Of a stretch of DNA of 64,000 nucleotides, positions 1 to 10,660 are shown in pieces. Position numbers and translations under genes: made by a program. Numbering within the stretch: the first letter of the stretch is position 1; each line of letters starts with the position of its first letter. Source of the DNA: Sphagnum compactum (Eukaryota; Bryophyta; Sphagnopsida; Sphagnales); contig OZ234497.1 of assembly GCA_965153455.1 (NCBI GenBank), positions 6,510,001 to 6,574,000 on the forward strand. Reading direction: 5' to 3'. Below the pieces are notes generated by a model. The model made no database searches. It was not told the DNA's origin and was given only the letters and a program-made list of their open reading frames with translations.

Positions 1-2956
1 CGCTTTTTGTGTGACATGCCTGCAAAAGAGAACACCAATTGTTGTCAGTCATGTCATGACCTTGCAACTAGCAAAAGCAGGAATGTGAAGAATGTATGTA
101 TGAAGACTTGTAGTGCACAGTGCAAGAAATTGAAAGCTCTAGAGCTCACTCACTCTACAGATGAAAAGCTCAAATCCAAGACTCTACTTTTTGCAGGAAA
201 GAATACTGGGTCCTTCACAAGCAGGTTTTTAGTGCTGGGTGATAGTCTGATCCCTTGTTGGGCAGCTCATTTTATCCAGCACCAAATCCCTGCCCAATAT
301 TTGACCAGATATGTATATATATATCCAAGTGACATAAGAAAGTGAAAGAGCTGCCCGAGCCTGCCTCATCCCTGTGCCTAAAATATTTTTGGTACACATC
401 CCCCTTTCATGCCCAGCACTTAAAATATTTATGTTACCTGCCCTTGCCTCATTACACTGGGATTCTAAAATCTCCATTGTTCCTTAGCTATTCAAGGTTC
501 AAAAACTTATAACAGGCCACTTAAGTGGCTTTTAAGCTAACAAACAACTTTAGGTGGCCAATTAATAGAGCAAGGGTGTCTGTTAAAGATCAGGGAATAT
601 ACCTACCAGTGTTATGTGGGTATTTGATTTTGTTAATAACTGTCAGATCCAGAAATTAATTAATTAAAAGCAAAGAATTGCTGGTTCCAACTATTTCAAA
701 AAACCTCAAAGAGCTAGCAGCTTTGATGAAAGAACCAGTGGCTATATATAACACTGAATTTTTTGGTGGCAAATTTCAGCCAATTTGCACAAAAAACAAG
801 ATTGGAAAAGGAATATTTTGTCAAAATTCCCTGGTTTTTTGGGAAAAGAATGGCCAAAATTAATAATAATAGTAATATTAAATTCTTAAATCACTAAAAA
901 TTGCCACAATTGCCTATCATATGAAAGGGTGCTCAAGGTTTTTTACTTTCATATTTTGAATATCTCCAAATTTGGAGACATATACTTTTGGATGATCACA
1001 AAATTGGAAGGGGGGAAAAAAAAAAGAAAACACTTGAAGGGTTGTAAAGGTGGTTATTTGATTATTAGTTTTCAATTCTTTTGAGAACAATGGTTAATTA
1101 ATCAAAACTGTTCTTTGATTTTGTTTTTGGAGAATCACAGTTACCAACTTTAAGAACTGCCTTGATAATCACTATGGGTATATATATTTCATGTTCTTGT
1201 TTTTTATTACTGCCCAAATGGAATATATCTATTTTCACAAGTTGATCAAAAAACCCCACCCCCTTCCTCATCATCTCCTAGCATTTCAAGTTCCCAAACA
1301 CTCGAAGCAAAACATCATTAGGTTTTAAGTTGAAAGGTATCATATTTGAACTAATTCATGTGTAAACCATGACCTTGTAATCCAAAATGAAATAAGATCT
1401 TCCTAACTAAGTGTCACATGGCTTAGGGTTTATCCTAGGTGCCATGTGGCTTAGGTCTAAATCTAAGGTCTAGGCCTAATTTAAGCGCCACATGATAAGC
1501 TATTAGAGCTTATGTGCCATATGGCTTAGGTCTAAATCTAACCTAGGTCTAGGCCTAATTTAGGTGTCACACAGGCTATTAAAGCCTAGGTGCTATGTGA
1601 CCTAGGCCTATATGTCACATCATGGCTTAGATTTAGGTGCCATGTGTGGCCTAGGCCTAGGCCATGTCACCAAGAAAAAACCTTGTATTTCTAAATTGAA
1701 TTTTCTGAAAATTCACTTAGTGTGCCACATGGCAGCTTTCAAATCAACCACATATATCAATCTAAACCTTCCAAACTGAATGTGGGAGATTAAATTTTTT
1801 ATTTAGTTTTTAATTTTCTTGAAATTCTGGAATTATGCCATGTGAACTAGAAATGAAAAAATATTTACAATCAATTTGTGCAACTAAAACATGCCGTTTG
1901 CAATTATCTTTCAATTGTAAATGACACTTTTTAGTTGCAAAAATTGGTCACAAATGATAATTTTTCATTTAATGGTGGCACCATGTAATTTATTTAACAA
2001 GGTAATCACAAATTGATATAACTATTCAATGGATGAAGGAGTATATGGTTTGATTATATATTTCATCCATATGCACTATGATGGTGTTATGCCAAGTCAT
2101 CATTCATGGCTAACGTTGGGTAAAACTAGACTTATACAAATTATGGAAGATTTAATTGCTGAAGTGATTTGTGATTAGTTTCTAATTGGAAATTGAAATC
2201 ACAAAATAAGATTTCTCTTTGTGTTATCATGACAATTTTCAATTTAGAAGTTTCTATAATGTAAAGGATGTGTGTGTGTAATTGAATTTCCTTTATTTTT
2301 GGTTCTAAGTGGCAAAAATTTGCCAAAAGAAAAAACCGCTGCTTGCTATCCACCAAGACAGTTCGCATATTCTGTTGGGTACTATAAAAGTTACAAACAA
2401 CAGATTGCTACAGGACATAAAACAATACATGGAGATGTAGTCACAAATGGGTCACCATCATCTGCAGACCATTGACAATAATGAACATCAGGAGAAAGAT
2501 GGAAAGAGTCAATAATATGTCTGCAGTCAGAGAAAACAAATACAAAAACTAGAGAACTAGCAAGTAGAGAGTGTCATACAGTAGGATCCACATTTGGTGA
2601 ATGTGTACACATTTATGCATACATCCCAGCTTGAAGCTGTGTAAATGCTGAAGTTTCTTCACTCCACAGGCTGAGGATCGTACTCTCCTGGATTCACGTT
2701 TCAAGTCAAAGCAATATGTTACATAAAGCAAAAAGTTTTACTCCACTCTTCAGTCCATATATGTACACGCAGTTGTTACTACCGATTCTCATAACTTTAG
2801 GACCAGACCATACTGCATGTGGAACCACCCATTTAGATTATATGCCAATAAGGCAATGCCCATCTATGTGTTAGTAGTCAGAAGCCTGTTCGACAGTAGA
2901 ACATGAAGTGAGTACTACTATATTTCCTATGGTAGTAGTAAGGGAATTTGGCTTTT
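1..2956. other. Intergenic; no supported gene
   Basis: No homologous reading frame is seen. The stretch is AT-rich. Positions about 513-560 carry an AGGCCACTTAAGTGGCT motif like the unit of the minisatellite at 8.2-8.9 kb, and 1410-1670 is a degenerate tandem array listed separately. The last few hundred bases probably include the 3' UTR of the metallo-hydrolase gene on the minus strand, whose stop is at 2957. I did not identify its polyadenylation site. Confidence 0.6.
1410..1675. repeat. Degenerate tandem repeat, about 74-77 bp unit
   Basis: About 3.5 copies of a unit containing GTGCCATGTGGCTTAGGTCT, then TCTAGGCCTAATTTAGG, then GCCACATG. Successive GCCATRTGGC-type starts lie at 1441, 1515 and about 1592. 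The unit is rich in CCTAGG/GGCCTAGGCC palindromes. No coding potential is evident. Confidence 0.75.
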
Positions 2957-5900
2957 TCATTTTTTCTTTTTCCACAAGCAGGCGACAGCACCAGCCACCA
3001 CAACAAGTGATAAGCCTCCTGCAAGCGGAGTACCAAATCTGGCCCGTCTGCGCAATGCATATTGAGCAGCAGAAGGAAAACACCGCAAGTAGAATGGTAT
3101 TTTTGCACTCCTCTCAAATTCTTCTAGGTCGAAATCCTGCAAACCCGTTCAAATGTTTTGGTTGTAATTTCCATGAAAACTAGTAGATCTGTAGCCATCG
3201 CCCAAATGTTTCCTACAGCAAAAACCTCTCTGCCAAAAAAACTGGTTCAACACTTTCAGTTTATACTTTGGAATCAAAATTTTCATACTCCTAAGCAAGG
3301 GGCCAAGGGTAGGTGCGAGCTTACAGGAGGAAGTTTGTGGAGGTAATCCAAGTGCTCAACATGCAGCTTCACATTCTTCAATGCAGCTGGCCAAAAAGCA
3401 GCTGGTGTATCCTTATATGCTTCCGCAACCACTTCATAAGCAGTCCTTGCACCCCCTAATATTGCATCAAGCACTTTAGCTTCCCTTTCTTCCCTGTGCC
3501 TGTATGAAAACCACAGCAGCTTTAGTGCTTCAAATCCAGGGTGTATTTTCTGTCACTTCTTATTGTCAGGTTGGATGTGTTGCAAAGTTGAATAGACTAG
3601 GCATACCCTGCATGTAAGAAGCCAGCTGAAATGTGTCAAGTAGTAGTACAAGCAAACTTTGTTCTTGCAAAGGTCCTAATGGATTACTTGATATAGGTGT
3701 GAAGCATATTTGCTGGCCAAAGGTTGGGTTTCCCATGCGCAGGTACAATCACTTTTGGTCCAAGATCTAAAAGGCGATCACAGGTGTCCAAGTAGTCCTG
3801 CACCACAACAAACCTTTTGGGAGTACATCAGAGAAGACTACTTGCTTGATCTGTACAGTACATCTCAACTCCATTCGGTGTGTAAATTAAATGCTTCAAA
3901 CTTCTAATCCATTCCAAGTCTAAGTCTTGTGTTGGCCTAGATGCAATTGCAATGTCATCATCATCCTCTGGAGGATTCCTCAGCCATGGCGGAGTGTCAG
4001 AGAATGTTTTGGAGTGGCAAACCTTGTTGATGTCTGCTCGGTGAAAGTTTGGATCATGCTTCAAACTTTTACCAAGCTTCTAGAAGAAGTAGATGACTGG
4101 GAAAAGCTTCTGCCAAGATGTGTAGAGTTATGATATCTTGGGGCTACCCTAACCCTAAACCCTCAGATTTCCATCAACCCATTTGACACTGTAACTGATA
4201 ATAGCTGGGTACAAAACTGCTATGGGTGAAATAGCACGCAACCCTAGTATAGCCACCACCGCTTGCAAACTGATCATGAGACTTATGACTGGGCTAGTTG
4301 TCTGCTCTGCTAGACAACAAGTATAGCATATCCATTAGATTACAAAGGAGTATAGTAAATGAGCTTTGTCAACAACCTGCATGTTGGCCCCTGAACTTGG
4401 ATCCAGAACAGAACTGCCCTGTCTGCACCCACACACCCACCACATGAGCTTCAACAACAGACACCACCACTTATTTCACATCTTTTGCTTTCTATGAGGT
4501 GACCACCTAACTTCAACACCTGAAAGCCTTGATTCACAGAAATGTTTTGCATGAGATTACTTACCCTACACAGTGATCACCAACAAGGACAGTGCCAGTC
4601 ATGCGATGCAAAAGAGCAAGATGACCATCTGTGTGACCCTGCACACCCAGCACCTTCACCTTTTACATAAACAAGACAGCACAGTCCACACCAGGACCAT
4701 CAGTAGATTTTGATTTAAGATGTACCTGACAACAATTTGCTATGCTAGCAAACTGCACAATCTACTCTGCAGAATGCTTAGCTTCTTCAATAGACAGCAA
4801 CCACCAGAGGAGCACCTACCGGGGCTGATATAATTTCAAGTTCTTGGCCAGCAATAAGCAACTTGGACCCACCTTCCACAGCAATGCAATTAAATCCAGT
4901 TGTAGCTGCCCCCATTCCATAGATTGCTTGGTAAGAAGGCCTCATGAAAGTGACAAGAGCAATGATCATCACAGGCATCCATCCATCCACTGACTGAATC
5001 ACTTATGTGCAGAAACTCACCTTTTCCCATGCGCTGCAGGGTTTTCTGATGTGCAATGATGATAGCCTGTGGGTTTTGTTTCCTCACAGTAGGCAATCCT
5101 TTCATTCCAACCCCCACCCAATGTAAGAGATTGGACTCTGGGACCAAATGATACTCCTACCTGACATGCCACTGGCACCATATCTAAATAGGAATGTAGT
5201 TAACAAACAACCAAGATGCGAGAATGAATTTGGTGCAGCTGACACCTTCTAAGTCATGACCATATTATTAGGGCAGAGATGGTGTAGACTAACTCTTTTT
5301 GGCACTAAAAGTAGTTTCAAGACTATCCTTACCATCAATGTGATCAAAGTGGTGGTGTGTCAGAAAGACCAGCAGCTTTCTTGGGAGTTCATTGACAACC
5401 TTGGCAAGCTGCTCTGCATCAGTATTTTGAAAGCTTAGAGACATGGATGGATTGTCCACAAAAAAAGTGAATCAACAATCGCATAAGAAAGAAAAGTAAG
5501 ATAAGTACTGAGTTTCCCAACATCAAGATATGTCCTTCCGAGCATGGGTTTGAACCAATCACCACAAAGACAGATTTTGAGGGGCCTACAAACCTGTGCA
5601 TGAGCTGCCACTGGATGACATCCAGGGTCACATATTAACGCATCACCAAATGCCTTGGCAGCTCCAGTGTCAATTGCATGTTTTGGGAGTGGTCCAGTTG
5701 GAGCAAACACAACCAGGTTGGTTTTGCTGAAGGGCAACATAGTTGCTGATTCCATTGGAGCAATGAAAATGCCTGGTGGATACTCCTGTTGCATAAACCA
5801 AATGTCAATCAAAATCCACCAAGCACAAATGCAACAAAAGTTTTGAGTTTGCAACAAGCAAGGTCAGTATCCAAAGCTTGGTGGCAATGGTCATTCTGGT

Positions 5901-7879
5901 GGTCAAAATGGGATTTTTTTACCTGGCCCTGTACACAGAGGTTGTACTTGAATGACAAGTCAGATGGGAAGTGGGAGGAGAAGGCAAGCGTAGCCAGTGG
6001 TCCAATGCGCTTCTGCTTTGAGTCAGAACCGACCAGCAGGTTGTACGCTTCAAGTGGATCAAACCATTCCCCATCAGCTGCAGCACATCCCAACATCACA
6101 TCACCCCTGTCATCATCTTCTTTCCCAGGCCTACTTGCATCACTTCCTTCTCTGACAGCTTCAGGAAGGCTCTCCATGGCTTCTTCAAAAGCTTTCCCTT
6201 CTTCTCCACTGAATCTGCAAGTTCACAATACCCATCTCTTTCTCATGTCTCTTTCTCTCCTTGTACTGAGCATGTACTGAGTACAAGGAGAGAGATGGGA
6301 TTGAAAGCAAGTGGAGCTACAACAATGGTGTCCAGTAGTATTAGATCTTGTTTTACTGTCTGCCCACAATTGTTGAAGAAGGGAAGGGGGGAGTGAGAGA
6401 GAGAGAAATTTTGTGTTCACCACATGGGTCTGCAAAAAATTTCGAACAAGATCTGCAAACTATTCAAAGTAAAAAGGAGAATTGAGCAATGGCAAACTGG
6501 TGTTTGTTAGAGCAACTCCACCAGTGCTCAGTACATGACCCTACAACTTAAAATTGGACGAAGAAAAGTCAAAAATGCTGGTTTGGCTCAACAAAATGGT
6601 TTTGGCCCAGCATTTTTGCATGGTTTGCTGAGGCTGGTAAAAGGCACAGCAAAGCCTAACACCTGCCAGAGAAGAGTGTAGTAAATATGATTCAACTGCT
6701 GATCCATATTTCTTTCTGATTGGCCAATCATAATGATTGGTCCAGGTGGCTTGCTATTAAAAGTTTCTCCCACCTATATTTGCAGTCCCAGTTTTAGTTT
6801 TAAGGGTGGGGTTCGAAAAAAGTAAATAACCCAACTTTGAATGTGAAAAATATATTTCTGCAGGGTCACATACTGAGCAGCACTGGGAGATGCTCTTATT
6901 AGCCTGGATGGATCTCAAAGAATGGGACTGAAAACCTACCTGAAAAGCTTGCATCATTGCGCAGGATTTCAATGATGAACACAATGGTGTGGACAGCAGG
7001 TCCAGGTCCATAGGCAGGCTCTTCCACATACTTCCAATATCGCCATGACTTGCATGGACCACCGCCTGTTGGATGGATACAAGTTTGAATCTGCAGCAAG
7101 CAAGCAGCCCACCCCCACAAAGAAAGCAACCTCAATAAGAGCAACTCCACCAGTGCTGCTCAGTATGTGACCCTGCAAATAAAAAAGTAGATGAAGAAGA
7201 GTCAAATTTGGCTCAGCAAAATGGGTTTTGGCGCAACATTCATTTTTGCACCGTTTGCTGAGGCTGGTAAAAAGCCACAACAAAGCCTCACACCTGTTGT
7301 TGATTGGCTAGATAGATTGATTGGTCCAGGTGGGTTGCTATATGTAGTCTCCCACTTATTTGCAGTGCCAGTTTTAGTTTGATGGGTAGGGTTGGAGAAA
7401 AGAAAATAACTATAAACTTTGGATGTGAGAAATATTTTTGCAGGGTCACATACTTAGCACCGCAGGAAAGAAGTTGCAGAACTGACATAATCCGCAGTGC
7501 AGTGCAGTGCAGTGCGTACAAACAAGCAAACGAGCAAGCAAGAAACCGATACCTTCTCAACTGCATCGCTTATAGCAAAGCCCTTGAGACCAAGGCAGTC
7601 GAGATTGAACTCCACGTTCCCGATGGCCTTCGCAAACCGCCCCTCATCCGGCGTCTCATCACAATCCCCTCCTACCTTGCCAGCAGCAGCAGTGCGCAGC
7701 AGGGGCACTGACGCCAAGTCCCAAAGATCAGAGTCTTTTTCCCCACCCGCAATCTCATTCCTGGGTCGCGTCTGCTTCAACAGAAAGATCTGAAAAACCT
7801 CCGACGGATCCGCATTCTTCACTATCAACGCAACTCTATGCTCTACCTCTCCTCCTCCTCCTCCTCCTCCTCTTCCCAT
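2957..7879 (-). CDS. Metallo-beta-lactamase-fold hydrolase, At4g33540-like, membrane-anchored
   Basis: Twelve-exon model on the minus strand: 7879-7553, 7090-6936, 6214-5923, 5785-5594, 5411-5333, 5098-5021, 4926-4820, 4638-4565, 4422-4377, 3797-3688, 3499-3325, 3136-2957 (1815 nt, about 604 aa). All metal ligands of the MBL fold are visible: THHHFDHIDG (HxHxDH) in exon 5, GHTDGH and VGDHCVG in exon 8, and PAHG in exon 10. It aligns along its length with the Arabidopsis At4g33540 type (LACTB2-like), including EYPPG, FAP and DPGC in exon 4, and WPAALKNVKLHVEHL in exon 11. The N-terminal third resembles a degenerate Nudix-like module (ALIVKN, LLKQTRP, DLWDL). The C-terminus has one hydrophobic segment followed by KKKK, which suggests a tail anchor. 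The start ATG at 7879 is the first in-frame one matching family N-termini. Exon 2's obvious donor (CAG/GTAGG, ending 6940) breaks frame, and a donor 4 nt further restores it. The substrate is unknown. Confidence 0.88.
6254..6293. repeat. Perfect 14-bp inverted repeat in intron 2
   Basis: TCTCTCCTTGTACT at 6254-6267 is perfectly complementary to AGTACAAGGAGAGA at 6280-6293, with a 12-nt spacer. It lies in intron 2 of the metallo-hydrolase gene, about 40 bp upstream (in gene sense) of exon 3. Confidence 0.8.
6510..6895. mobile_element. TIR element (PIF/Harbinger-like MITE) in intron 2
   Basis: A 386-bp element begins GAGCAACTCCACCAGTGCT and ends with the near-complement AGCAGCACTGGGAGATGCTC. 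The arms extend about 35 bp inward through a TGACCCTGCA / TGCAGGGTCA core. TTA flanks both sides (6507-6509 and 6896-6898), the TWA target duplication expected for PIF/Harbinger. It carries no coding capacity. It shares its interior (for example GGTTTGCTGAGGCTGGTAAA) with the copy in intron 1. Confidence 0.8.
7139..7466. mobile_element. Second copy of the same TIR element in intron 1
   Basis: It begins GAGCAACTCCACCAGTGCTG after TAA and runs in the same orientation as the copy at 6510-6895, with the same interior. The right end keeps TTGCAGGGTCACATACTTAG but then diverges, so the outer right TIR is truncated or decayed. It lies in intron 1, about 48 bp from exon 2. Confidence 0.72.
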
Positions 7880-8215
7880 CTTGCTGCTCCTTCCTTCACC
7901 CAATCTCCCTCTATGTCTACCCACACATACCACTCTTGTTTTATACCAAACTAGCAAATGGGTAGTTCTCCATTCTCTTCTTTCTTCTCTGTCTCTGTCT
8001 CTCTCGCCCTCACTCGCGCGCGACCGCTGGCAGTGCGATCCTCGTTTCCAGTACTGCGCTTGAGACAGAGACAAAGGGCACACAGTGGTGAGTTCCCAAG
8101 TGCGCGGCTGGGTGCGTTCTAAGTTCCAAAGTTCGCATAAGTTCTCATCTGTTTTGTCGCTTTGTGGTCGCCAGCTTCTTTCTGTCTGCGTTCCCCAACT
8201 GCGGTTTTCAGCATA
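7880..8215 (-). promoter_or_regulatory. 5' UTR/promoter-proximal region of the metallo-hydrolase gene
   Basis: Upstream of the ATG at 7879, the plus strand is pyrimidine-rich: CTC trinucleotides from about 7849, partly inside exon 1 where they encode poly-Gly, then TCTCTGTCTCTGTCTCTCTCG near 7985-8010. It is more GC-rich than the surroundings. This is typical of a plant 5' leader. No unambiguous TATA box was identified. Confidence 0.4.
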
Positions 8216-8870
8216 ACACTTATGTGGCTTTTTAGGTAGTGCTTGCTTCAATTACAAGGGAGCCACTTTTATGTGGCTTTTTAGTTAGTGCGTGCTTCAA
8301 TTACAAGGGAGCCACTTTTATGCGCCAACAGGTAAGGCCACTTATGTGGCTTTTTTTATGCTTGCTTTTTACAAGGGCCAGTTGTATGTGTCCCTAAGGT
8401 AGGGCCACTTCTGAAGCTTCTTAATGCATATGCTTTCATAAGGCTCCTTAGTCCTCATATGTGTGTCCAAGGGCAGGGCCACTTATGAGGCTTTTTAGCT
8501 AGTACTTTTCACAAGCCCATTTTTATGTGTAAAGCAGTAGGGCCACTTATGAAGGTTTTAGTGCTTCGATAATGCCTTTCTTGTGTGTAAAGGGGGTGGG
8601 GCCATTTACAAAGCTTCTTATAAGGCCCTTTTTTTTTTTCCTGTATTGGGGGTTGGGCCACTTATGAGGAGGCTTTTAGTGCTTCTATAATCGCCTCTTT
8701 TTATGTGTAGATGTGGTCGGGCCACTTAGGAAGCTTTTTTAATGCTTCTATAATGCCTTTTTAATGTGCAAAGGGGGGTAGCCAGGCCATTTACCAGGCT
8801 TTTTAGTGCTTTTTAAAAGGCCAGTTTTTATGTGTAAATGGGAGTAGGGCCTGAAGAGGACTGTAGTAGG
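8216..8870. repeat. Degenerate minisatellite upstream of the metallo-hydrolase gene
   Basis: About ten imperfect copies of a roughly 60-70 bp unit with the pattern GGGCCACTTATGAGGCTTTTTAG, then TGCTT, TATAATGCC, TTTTTATGTGTAAAGG. Each unit includes an imperfect GCCAC/GTGGC inverted repeat. The first two units (8216-8320) are nearly identical, and later ones drift. A single related motif lies at about 513. Confidence 0.75.
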
Positions 8871-10199
8871 TGGAGGGCTTGTGACCTTTACGCATGATAG
8901 AGCCCTTGGCTGTGGGCTTCACGAGATTAAGGGCCTACACAAGCAATTTCCTACCACGCATATAATGCTGCGGAGGGCCTTACTGCCCTTACCCAAGGGC
9001 CTTAACCAAGTCTGTAGGAATTCCTTTAACCAAGTCTCTTTGCATGACATGATGTTCTTATGTCACTCTTCTTTTGGTTGCAAATTTTCATTTGGGTCCT
9101 CACACAAGAAGTAAGTAAAGTTTTGTAACGGTTGTCAGTGTTAAAGTCATGATTCAAGTCAAGTGAGTGTGTGTGTTTTTTGATATATACGTCTCCTTAT
9201 GTTTATTGGCCTTGCCTACCAAGGCAAGGATATTGTGTTCAGATTCATTATAGACTATAGTAGCTTAAGAGAATTTGGCCCCTAGGTAATAATAATAATA
9301 GGTCTATTTTTTATATATGAGGATTTTTGAAAGATGATATTTTTATCTTGTGTTGAAACTTGAGATTAGTTACAGAGTTATAATAATATCTTGAAGGTTT
9401 TGGTTTTGTTTAGAGGATTTTTTGAAGATTTTATTTTTGCATGGTGAAATATTTGAGTTTGCCGCATGTTCCAGAAATACGTTTCAACCTAAATGGCAAG
9501 GCCACAGTGTGACACACCCCTTTGTTATTTATTATACACTCTCTCATCGTCATGTTCAGTTGAACACAAAAAACTCTCAAAAGTTCATAAAGTAAAAACT
9601 TTCGCCCTTTTCAGTGCTACTAGTGTACCTACTTCAATTTAGCCTTACTCCAAGTTTCTATAATAACAAATTTCTATGACCTTGGAGAGCAAAGGGGTGA
9701 ATGAGCAATGAATCAAGAAATTCTTGTACCCATGCCCAAAACTTTATTCATAATAAAGGCACCAAATCCAAAGAGGAAGTGGAAGTACCCAACGAAAGAA
9801 CCTAAGTCCAAGTTGAATTTGCTACAAAGTTGGACTAAGGACTACGGTAGCCTAGGGTCAGCTTCCACATTGACAAAATGAATATATTTTTTTATTAAAA
9901 ACTATTTATTTTTTTTTATTTTTTTTTTCATCATCTACTATAATATTGTGATATGAGTAGTGAAATTATTCAGAGTGTAGCCTATGGTTAATTATGATGA
10001 TTTTCAACATGTCAACTTGATATTTTTCACAAAATTTCATTTCACTATTTTGAGGATTATTTAATGACGGAAGTGACCTTAGGGTAAGGTATTAGGTAAT
10101 GGAAATCCTAAGGCTTGCAACTAACAACTGCTTATGAGAGGTCGTCCCCAAGTGGCAGGAGCTATATCGATACACATGCATACATACACATTCTATATA
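8871..10199. other. Intergenic; decayed repeat DNA
   Basis: No homologous coding frame is seen. Positions 9365-9535 match 39535-39700 (shared ATCTTGAAGG, TTTTTTGAAGAT, AATATTTGAGTTT, and AATGGCAAGG before GTGTGACACACCCC), so this is a dispersed repeat. The rest shows nothing I can classify. Confidence 0.5.
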
Positions 10200-10660
10200 A
10201 TATGTATTAATATGACCTGTGCAGTTGGCCCAAGTGTGAACCCATTATGTAATTTATTTTTTCCATCTAAAATCATTTTTGGTAATTTAAGTGGATTCTA
10301 ATGACAAACCACTCAAAATTCAATATCCCCCATGCCGTAGGTCTAAAAAAAATTCACATCACCTTCATTAAATCCTACTCACGGAGGGCTTTCCAACGGG
10401 ACCAAGAGTGCATCCAAACTCTTGTATAATTTTTAGTTTTGATTTAAACATTTGAAAAAATTGTTCAATATTCAATAACTTCTTTGTTTTATGTTGAAAC
10501 CAACTCAGTGCACCCTTACTCATTGAGGACTTTCCAATGGTACCAAGCGCAAGGCAAGAGGTGTACCATGGTTTTGAGAGATCTCAATGTGACAAACAAA
10601 AAAAAACAAACAAACTCTTACACACCCATGCAACCAGCACACAGAACATTGTTGAGGTCT
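10200..10660. repeat. Dispersed direct repeat, copy A
   Basis: It matches 14865-15300 in the same orientation at an estimated 70-75 percent identity by eye. Shared anchors are ACTCAAAATTCAATATC, CATTAAATC, ACCAAGAG, CCAACTC-GTGCACCC and GAGATC before ACAAACAAA. Internally the CTACTCAYNGAGGRCTTTCCAA segment is itself repeated (about 10375 and 10510). It could be an LTR-like or segmental repeat. No coding capacity is evident. Confidence 0.6.

Noticed and set aside
4140-4165. ACCCTAACCCTAAACCCTC as an interstitial telomere
   Set aside because: It has only about three units and lies inside intron 9 of the metallo-hydrolase gene. Too short to call a telomeric remnant.
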